In this document: positions 6,287-9,986 of the stretch, piece by piece
Layout of the letters: the number at the start of each line of letters is the position of its first letter
Position numbering within the stretch: the stretch's first letter is position 1
Assembly (NCBI GenBank): GCA_900752445.1
Contig: CAADVN010000302.1
Location: 1-9,986, forward strand
Direction: 5' to 3'
DNA: 9,986 bases
Source of the DNA: an uncultured Oscillospiraceae bacterium
GTDB lineage: Bacteria; Bacillota; Clostridia; Oscillospirales; Oscillospiraceae
Notes under the pieces: model-generated
Databases searched by the model: none
What the model saw: only the letters and a program-made list of their open reading frames with translations
Told to the model about the DNA's origin: nothing
Position numbers and translations under genes: made by a program

Positions 6287-6315
6287 ATGATAGCACGTCC
6301 CGCCGCTTTTGTAAA
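6287..6315 (-). promoter_or_regulatory. Sigma-A promoter of perR
   Basis: Minus strand TTTACA (6310-6315), 17-base spacer, TATCAT (6287-6292): 5 of 6 matches in each box. It lies between the CBS gene and perR, so perR has its own promoter. Confidence 0.8.
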
Positions 6316-6334
6316 GACCTTTTCGCAAATTTTT

Positions 6335-6775
6335 TTACTTTTTTTCTGCCGGGCCCGCGCGCCTGAGATTGGACGAGATATCCGCGAGCGCTGCGGCGGC
6401 CTCCATGTCGCAGCGCCGCGCCATGTCCGCTATGGAGAGCATGCCCACAAGTTTCCCGCCCTCGACCACGGGCAGACGGCGTATCTGGTCGGCGCGCATG
6501 AGCCGCGCGGCCTCCGAGACCTCGTGCCCCGGCGAGGCCGTGACCACGCCCCGGGACATGATCTCGCGTATCTCCAGCGTCTTCGGGTCCGCGCCCGCCG
6601 CCACGCAGCGCAGCACGATGTCCCTGTCCGTCAGCATGCCCTTGAGCTTCCCCTTGTCGTCCGTCACAGGCAGCGCGCCCAGGTTCATCCGCTTCAAAAG
6701 CCGCGCCGCCGCGATGACCGGCTCGTGCTGGCCTATCGTCACGACCCGGCCCGACATGATGTCCGATACCTTCAT
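6335..6775 (-). CDS. Two-CBS-domain protein
   Basis: 146 residues, two CBS motifs and little else: CBS1 at about 8-60 (MSGRVVTIG, GALPVTDDKGKLKGMLTDRD) and CBS2 at about 73-126 (MSRGVVTASPG, IRRLPVVEGGKLVGMLSIAD). Stand-alone CBS pairs bind adenine nucleotides or similar ligands and act as energy or ligand sensors; the partner is not visible here. ATG 6775 is chosen over an upstream in-frame start at 6853, which would overlap the end of spoIIP. Its likely ribosome binding site GGGAGGT (6787-6793) is 11 bases away, a long spacing, and lies within one arm of a hairpin (6788-6829), suggesting restricted translation or dependence on folding. A tail rich in alanine and charged residues (127-146) follows CBS2. 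perR lies downstream with its own promoter. Confidence 0.88.
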   Translation of the reverse strand: MKVSDIMSGRVVTIGQHEPVIAAARLLKRMNLGALPVTDDKGKLKGMLTDRDIVLRCVAAGADPKTLEIREIMSRGVVTASPGHEVSEAARLMRADQIRRLPVVEGGKLVGMLSIADMARRCDMEAAAALADISSNLRRAGPAEKK

Positions 6776-6829
6776 TATAAAAATACACCTCCCGGTACGT
6801 TCTAACAGAATTCTTGACGCGCCGGGAGG
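6776..6829 (-). terminator. spoIIP terminator or attenuator that hides the CBS gene RBS
   Basis: On the minus strand CCTCCCGG (6822-6829) pairs perfectly with CCGGGAGG (6788-6795) across a 26-base loop, followed by the T-rich TGTATTTTTATA (6776-6787). It begins 7 bases after the spoIIP stop. The 3' arm contains the only candidate ribosome binding site of the CBS gene. Confidence 0.6.
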
Positions 6830-6836
6830 CAAATAT

Positions 6837-7877
6837 TCAGCTTTCCGCCACAAGTTTCAAAAGCGCCGGCCCCACGGCGTCGGCATAGAGCCGCACGGCG
6901 GTCAGCGCCTCCTGCAGCGTGTTCCCGCTCGAGCCGACCTCGAGTATCATCGAGCCCGTCGTCAGGTGCTGGTTGTAGCGCTCCTGCGTCACCGTCACGG
7001 GCCGCGCCAGCGTCGGGTACTTCGCGTTCACCGCCTGCTGGAGATAGAGCGCAAGGCGCAGGTTCTGCTCCCACTCGGGATGGCTGAGGCCCCCTTCGCC
7101 CGTGCCGACGAGCATCATGAGCTGGGACGAGGTCTGGCCGTCCAGCTCCGCCATCGTCTTGTACACCACGTCCCCGTCGCCCAGCGCGTCCCGGTGCAGG
7201 TCTATGACCACGGCGATGCCCGGGTACTGCTCCAGATACGCCTCCACCGCCGCGCCCGAGCGGTTGTAGGAGCCGGTATAGCTCGGGTAATCGTAGATCT
7301 CCCTGTCGTGCAGCACCGAGAGCCCCTGCGACTCCAGGGCCGAGGCCAGCTCGTCTCCCACGCGGATGACGTTGTAGTCCCTGTCCTCGGTCCGGAAGCT
7401 GTCGGACTCCTCGTACTGGTTGAAGCGGTCAGGCGTGTAGGCCTCGCTGCCGTGGGTGTGCACGATGAGTATCTGCGGTCCGTCGCGGGGCAGGACCTGC
7501 GTGGGGCCGAGCCGCACCAGCTCGCCGACGTCTATGTCGAGGCTCGTGGAGTTCTTGATGGAGACCCCGCCGTAAATGGTGGTCTCGACAACGTCGGCGC
7601 CGGCGTCATCCGCGGGCTCAGGGCGGGCGGAGGGCCCGGCGGAGGCCGCTGCGGCCGCAGGCGAGGGCGAAGGGGAGGGGGCGGAGGGCGCAGCCGTCTC
7701 CGCAGGGGCCTCGGAGGCCCGGGGCCCGAGCTCCAGGCGCAGGCTCGCCGTGACCATGTCAAAGCCCACGGCCTCGCCCAGCCTCGCGGCAAGGGCCTCG
7801 CCCGTACCGCCTGCCAGCAGCGCCCTGGCGCCCAGGAGCAGCAGCCCCGCCGCCGCCAGCTTCTTCATTCGGCCCAT
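6837..7877 (-). CDS. spoIIP: Stage II sporulation protein P, peptidoglycan hydrolase
   Basis: 346 residues. SpoIIP is an amidase and endopeptidase that, with SpoIID and SpoIIM, degrades septal peptidoglycan so the mother cell can engulf the forespore. Residues 5-22 are a hydrophobic signal or anchor; 50-92 is a low-complexity Ala/Pro/Ser linker; 134-340 is the catalytic domain. Conserved signatures: ILIVHTHGSEAYTP (137-149, metal-binding H140/H142 and E145), the segment around GSYNRSG, VVIDLHRDA (H228) and SMILEVGSSGNT (E313). ATG 7877 has AGGAGG at 7885-7890 with 7 bases of spacing; the ATG at 7868 is possible but worse placed. A sigma-E-like promoter lies just upstream, which fits mother-cell expression. 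It is divergent from the TSCPD gene. Identity is strong; the N-terminal region is variable across the family. Confidence 0.95.
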   Translation of the reverse strand: MGRMKKLAAAGLLLLGARALLAGGTGEALAARLGEAVGFDMVTASLRLELGPRASEAPAETAAPSAPSPSPSPAAAAASAGPSARPEPADDAGADVVETTIYGGVSIKNSTSLDIDVGELVRLGPTQVLPRDGPQILIVHTHGSEAYTPDRFNQYEESDSFRTEDRDYNVIRVGDELASALESQGLSVLHDREIYDYPSYTGSYNRSGAAVEAYLEQYPGIAVVIDLHRDALGDGDVVYKTMAELDGQTSSQLMMLVGTGEGGLSHPEWEQNLRLALYLQQAVNAKYPTLARPVTVTQERYNQHLTTGSMILEVGSSGNTLQEALTAVRLYADAVGPALLKLVAES

Positions 7878-7896
7878 GGCCTCACCTCCTCATGCA

Positions 7897-7925
7897 AGTC
7901 TATGTGCCCCGGCGCCCGGCAATGA
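7897..7925 (-). promoter_or_regulatory. Candidate sigma-E promoter of spoIIP
   Basis: Minus strand CATAGACT (7897-7904) differs from the sigma-E -10 pattern CATACAnT at one position; 14 bases upstream TCATTGC (7919-7925) matches the first four positions of KMATATT. Start site would be near 7890, leaving a very short leader. No competing good sigma-A promoter was seen for spoIIP. Confidence 0.4.
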
Positions 7926-7936
7926 CGCCCGCACAC

Positions 7937-7965
7937 TTGCAAGCCGGGTGAAGCTGTGCTATAAT
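7937..7965 (+). promoter_or_regulatory. Strong sigma-A promoter of the TSCPD gene
   Basis: TTGCAA (7937-7942), exact 17-base spacer, TATAAT (7960-7965). The leader to the ATG at 8042 is about 70 bases with no clear structure. Confidence 0.88.
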
Positions 7966-8041
7966 TCCCTCCCGGCTGTAACAAAGTTTCCGTGAGATAG
8001 ACATAACAACAGCAGGGCAAAAACGACAGGAGGAAAGGGCA

Positions 8042-8299
8042 ATGGAGCACATATTCAGGCCGCGCGGCGTCTGCTCGCAGCTCATGCGGGTGGAGATAGA
8101 AAACGGGATAATAAAAGATGTAGAGGTCAAGGGGGGATGCGACGGCAACCTGCAGGGCATTTCCAGGCTGGTAGTGGGGATGGACGCCAGGGAAGCCATT
8201 TCCCGGATGGAGGGCATACGCTGCGGATTCAAGGCCACATCCTGCCCGGACCAGCTCTCAAAAGCGTTACGGGAGTGTCTCGAAAAAGAGGCAAAATGA
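8042..8299 (+). CDS. Small TSCPD-domain protein (TIGR03905-like)
   Basis: 85 residues matching a conserved clostridial family of unknown function. The whole protein is the TSCPD domain, also known as an appendage of some ribonucleotide reductases. Features: PRGVCS (C11), GGCDGNLQGIS (C33), RCG (C61) and ATSCPDQL (C68), so four conserved cysteines that could bind a metal; C79 is extra. No signal peptide or membrane segment, so cytoplasmic. ATG 8042 has AGGAGG (8028-8033) with 8 bases of spacing, a strong own promoter and a terminator at 8312, making it a single-gene unit. It stands between two peptidoglycan hydrolase genes (spoIIP, divergent, and a SleB-like gene, downstream), but nothing shows a shared function. 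Confidence 0.9.
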   Translation: MEHIFRPRGVCSQLMRVEIENGIIKDVEVKGGCDGNLQGISRLVVGMDAREAISRMEGIRCGFKATSCPDQLSKALRECLEKEAK

Positions 8300-8311
8300 T
8301 TTACATAATAT

Positions 8312-8350
8312 CTCGAAATCATTACAAAGGTAACAAATTTCGAGCTTTTT
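8312..8350 (+). terminator. Terminator of the TSCPD gene
   Basis: CTCGAAAT (8312-8319) pairs perfectly with ATTTCGAG (8337-8344); inside, TTAC and GTAA add a 4-bp stem. CTTTTTG follows (8345-8351). It lies 13 bases after the stop. Confidence 0.8.
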
Positions 8351-8535
8351 GTCACCCAAACTTGCGCGATTGCAAAAAAATTTAAGTCGATTTCAGTCGA
8401 AGCAAAAATATTCGGCACAAAGCACAACACAATATGTAGATGAATTCGACAAAATACGTTCAATTTATCCATATGATGTGGTACCATTGTTAACTATAAT
8501 TAAAATTCGCAAACCTTGTTTGTCTAAAATGCCGA

Positions 8536-8565
8536 TTGAATTTAACTTGCATTTTTGACTATAAT
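8536..8565 (+). promoter_or_regulatory. Sigma-A promoter of the SleB-like hydrolase gene
   Basis: TTGAAT (8536-8541, 4 of 6), 18-base spacer, TATAAT (8560-8565, 6 of 6). The transcript would start near 8572, giving a GC-rich leader of about 67 bases that contains CCGC/GCGG and GGTG/CACC small hairpins. Confidence 0.65.
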
Positions 8566-8638
8566 TATTGCAGAAGAGTCATCGGGCTCCGCGGCTGCGG
8601 GCTCGGGTGACACCGGCATGGACAAACTGAGGTGAACA

Positions 8639-9571
8639 ATGGCCAGAAACAGGAAAATGAATATCGTCCTGCTTGCGGCGACCTGTCTGCTGTGCCTGAC
8701 GGTGAGCGGCTCCTTTGTGATGAAGGGCGGGGCGGAGGCCTTCTATCTTCCGCCGGCCTGGGAGCTGGACATTGAGGCCGCCGAGACTGAAGCGGAAGTC
8801 ACGGAGCAGCCGGAGGAGGCTGCGCCGCAGTACACTGAGAGCGGGCTCAAGCTGGCGACCCTGTACATAAACGGCGCGTTCTACGGCGCCTGCCGCCTGG
8901 CGGAGGACAAGGCCCGCGTTTCCCTGGAGGAGTTCGCGCAGGCCACGGGCCTGGAGTATGACGCGCAGACGCAGACCCTGGGCGGGCTCAAGCTCGAGCT
9001 GGCTGAGAGCGGGGAATATTTCACGGTCTCGGGCAGGTACTTCTATCTGGACGGCGGGCTCATCGAGGACGGGGCCGAGCTGCTGTGGCCGCTCAGCGAG
9101 CTGGGCAGGCTCTTCGGCTTCGACGTCGTGTGGGACAGCGCGTCGGGCAGCCTGAATGTGGACATCACCGACCCAGAGCAGCTGCTCCCGGGCGAGGAGT
9201 TCTACAATGCCGACGACGTCTACTGGCTCTCGCGCATCATCTATGCCGAGGCAGGCAACCAGACGCTGGAGGGCATGCTCGCCGTGGGCGACGTGGTGAT
9301 GAACCGCGCGGCCTCCGACCTTTTCCCGGACACGGTGTACGAGGTCATCTTCGACAGGCGCTACGGCGTGCAGTTCTCGCCGACGGAGACGGGCAGCATC
9401 TATCTCGAGCCCGCTGAGGAGTGCGTCACGGCGGCGAAGCTCTGCCTCGAGGGCTACGACATCGTCGGCGGCAGCCTCTACTTCGTGAACCCGGACATCG
9501 GCGTTTCGAGCTGGTTCAGGCTGACGCGGACCTACGTCACAAGCATAGGCGACCACGATTTCTACGCGTGA
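8639..9571 (+). CDS. Secreted SleB/CwlJ-like cell wall hydrolase
   Basis: 310 residues. Residues 8-28 are a hydrophobic signal or anchor; 40-68 is an acidic linker. About 70-177 resembles the copper-amine-oxidase N-terminal-like domain found on clostridial wall proteins (LATLYINGAFYGACRLAED, VSLEEFAQATGLEYD, WPLSELGRLFGFDVVWD). About 192-310 is the Hydrolase_2 (SleB/CwlJ) domain: DVYWLSRIIYAEAGNQTLEGM with catalytic glutamate E204, VGDVVMNRAAS, YGVQFSPTETGSIY and the closing GDHDFYA. In the family this domain cleaves cortex peptidoglycan during germination or acts in vegetative wall turnover. ATG 8639 has GAGGTG (8629-8634), spacing 4. Single gene with its own promoter; the next promoter starts at the base after its stop. 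Whether it acts on spores or growing cells cannot be told from sequence. Confidence 0.92.
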   Translation: MARNRKMNIVLLAATCLLCLTVSGSFVMKGGAEAFYLPPAWELDIEAAETEAEVTEQPEEAAPQYTESGLKLATLYINGAFYGACRLAEDKARVSLEEFAQATGLEYDAQTQTLGGLKLELAESGEYFTVSGRYFYLDGGLIEDGAELLWPLSELGRLFGFDVVWDSASGSLNVDITDPEQLLPGEEFYNADDVYWLSRIIYAEAGNQTLEGMLAVGDVVMNRAASDLFPDTVYEVIFDRRYGVQFSPTETGSIYLEPAEECVTAAKLCLEGYDIVGGSLYFVNPDIGVSSWFRLTRTYVTSIGDHDFYA

Positions 9572-9600
9572 TTGTAATTTTGGAAGGCATGTGATATAAT
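9572..9600 (+). promoter_or_regulatory. Extended -10 promoter of rsmG
   Basis: TTGTAA (9572-9577), exact 17-base spacer, TGA then TATAAT (9595-9600). The -35 begins at the first base after the hydrolase stop codon. The -10 box overlaps the left arm of the terminator at 9597. Confidence 0.85.
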
Positions 9601-9635
9601 ACCGGGCGCTGTATCGCGTCCGGTATTACTTTTTT
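9597..9635 (+). terminator. Terminator of the hydrolase gene, overlapping the rsmG promoter
   Basis: TAATACCGG (9597-9605) pairs perfectly with CCGGTATTA (9620-9628) around a 14-base loop; CTTTTTT follows at 9629-9635. The hairpin starts inside the rsmG -10 box. Confidence 0.88.
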
Positions 9636-9646
9636 GAGGTGAGCTT

Positions 9647-9986
9647 ATGGAAAATATCCTGAAAGCGGGCTTTGCTGAGCTCGGCATCCAGGCGACGGAG
9701 GATGCGCCCGGGAAGTTCCGCACATACTACGAGCGGCTCACCGAAGTGGGCTCGGTGATGAACCTGACGGCCATAGAGGGCGAGGAGCCGGTGGCGCGCG
9801 GGCACTTCCTGGACAGCGCGGCGCTTTTGCGTTTTGCGGACTTTGAGGGCCGGCGGGTCATAGACGTGGGCACGGGCGCGGGCTTCCCGGGCCTGCCCCT
9901 GGCGATACTCAGGCCGGGCGCGAGCTTCACGCTGCTGGACAGCCAGCAGAAGCGGATGGATTTCCTCGCGGACACGGCCGGGGGGG
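9647..9986 (+). CDS. rsmG: 16S rRNA m7G methyltransferase RsmG, 3' end missing
   Basis: 113 residues are seen; the gene runs off the window (family length is near 210-240). RsmG (GidB) methylates G527 (E. coli numbering) of 16S rRNA at N7 using S-adenosylmethionine. Signatures: MNLTAIEGEEPVARGHFLDS, the region matching the family NLTAI and HFLDS motifs; RVIDVGTGAGFPGLPLAI, the glycine-rich cofactor loop; and LLDSQQKRMDFL, matching the LLDSxxKRxxFL motif. ATG 9647 has GAGGTGAG (9636-9643) just upstream. It has its own promoter and is separated from the hydrolase by a terminator. The usual mnmE-mnmG neighbours are not upstream here. The last bases are a G-run at the sequence end, so the final residues may be unreliable. 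Confidence 0.94.
   Translation, partial: MENILKAGFAELGIQATEDAPGKFRTYYERLTEVGSVMNLTAIEGEEPVARGHFLDSAALLRFADFEGRRVIDVGTGAGFPGLPLAILRPGASFTLLDSQQKRMDFLADTAGG

Larger units (their letters stand above)
8300..8638. other. AT-rich intergenic region
   Basis: 339 bases without a supported gene. It holds the TSCPD terminator (8312-8350), then an AT-rich stretch with 69 G or C in 8351-8560 (33 percent, counted by hand), then the promoter of the hydrolase gene (8536-8565) and a GC-rich leader (8572-8638). A direct repeat AGTCGA occurs at 8385 and 8395 with TTCGAC inverted at 8445. A lone TATAAT at 8495-8500 has no fitting -35. No tRNA, CRISPR or known riboswitch was recognised. Confidence 0.7.

Noticed and set aside
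6369..7925. 518-residue plus-strand open frame opposite the CBS and spoIIP genes
   Set aside because: Low-complexity Arg/Gly-rich shadow; both genes on the minus strand carry full family motifs.
8465..8473. DnaA-box-like TTATCCATA in the AT-rich gap, near rsmG
   Set aside because: Single site with one mismatch, no second box, and none of the origin neighbours (dnaA, rnpA, mnmG, parA) in the window.
7900..8487. Minus-strand open frame opposite the TSCPD gene
   Set aside because: No ribosome binding site or domain; it crosses the TSCPD gene, its strong promoter and its terminator.
8495..8500. Second TATAAT as an extra promoter
   Set aside because: No acceptable -35 at 16-18 bases and no downstream gene that needs it.
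8349..8558. Possible 69-residue plus-strand gene in the AT-rich gap
   Set aside because: Would start on TTG inside the terminator T-run, has no ribosome binding site and no recognisable sequence; it also covers the hydrolase promoter -35.
8572..8638. Riboswitch in the leader of the SleB-like gene
   Set aside because: Some clostridial wall-hydrolase genes have c-di-AMP or c-di-GMP riboswitches, but this leader is only about 67 bases and shows none of their conserved blocks, only small GC hairpins.
9970..9986. G-run at the window end as a biological feature
   Set aside because: It sits at the very end of the sequence and may be an end artefact; nothing can be concluded.

Overview
The window looks like a chromosomal segment of an anaerobic, spore-forming, high-GC member of the Clostridia, probably Oscillospiraceae-like. 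The evidence is a SpoIIP gene and a SleB/CwlJ-type hydrolase (sporulation and spore wall), long-form HPF and PerR of the Firmicutes type, reverse rubrerythrin plus rubredoxin (anaerobe peroxide defence), strong AGGAGG ribosome binding sites, and coding DNA that is very GC-rich by eye. This lineage call is inference from gene content; no marker gene was compared.

Layout, left to right. (1) Plus strand: the 3' part of an M29 metallo-aminopeptidase, then a membrane-anchored TPR plus leucine-rich-repeat protein 14 bases downstream, probably one operon. (2) Plus strand: hpf (ribosome hibernation) with its own promoter and a strong terminator, then prmA (ribosomal protein L11 methyltransferase), whose ATG lies only 13 bases after that terminator. 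(3) Minus strand, 4743-7877, seven genes read right to left: spoIIP, a two-CBS-domain protein, perR, reverse rubrerythrin, a 51-residue rubredoxin and a small XRE-type regulator (six on the main line plus the rubredoxin, which is short and easily missed). prmA and the XRE gene converge on a hairpin terminator pair. (4) Plus strand: a small TSCPD-domain protein divergent from spoIIP, a 339-base AT-rich gap, a copper-amine-oxidase-N-like plus SleB-like hydrolase, and the 5' part of rsmG running off the window.

Functionally, perR, reverse rubrerythrin and rubredoxin form a coherent peroxide-response cluster: PerR aligns without gaps to the metal-site residues of B. subtilis PerR, and a Per/Fur-type box covers the predicted transcription start of perR itself. 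hpf, prmA and rsmG are translation-related housekeeping genes. spoIIP and the SleB-like hydrolase are peptidoglycan enzymes of sporulation or germination type, separated by the TSCPD gene of unknown function.

Nothing here is clearly a new defence or mobile system. The points most worth a second look are the rubredoxin whose first iron-binding pair is C-x-C instead of C-x-x-C, the three-module LRR surface protein, a promoter whose -10 box is also the left arm of a terminator in front of rsmG, a hairpin that both ends spoIIP and buries the ribosome binding site of the CBS gene, and the AT-rich island at 8300-8575.
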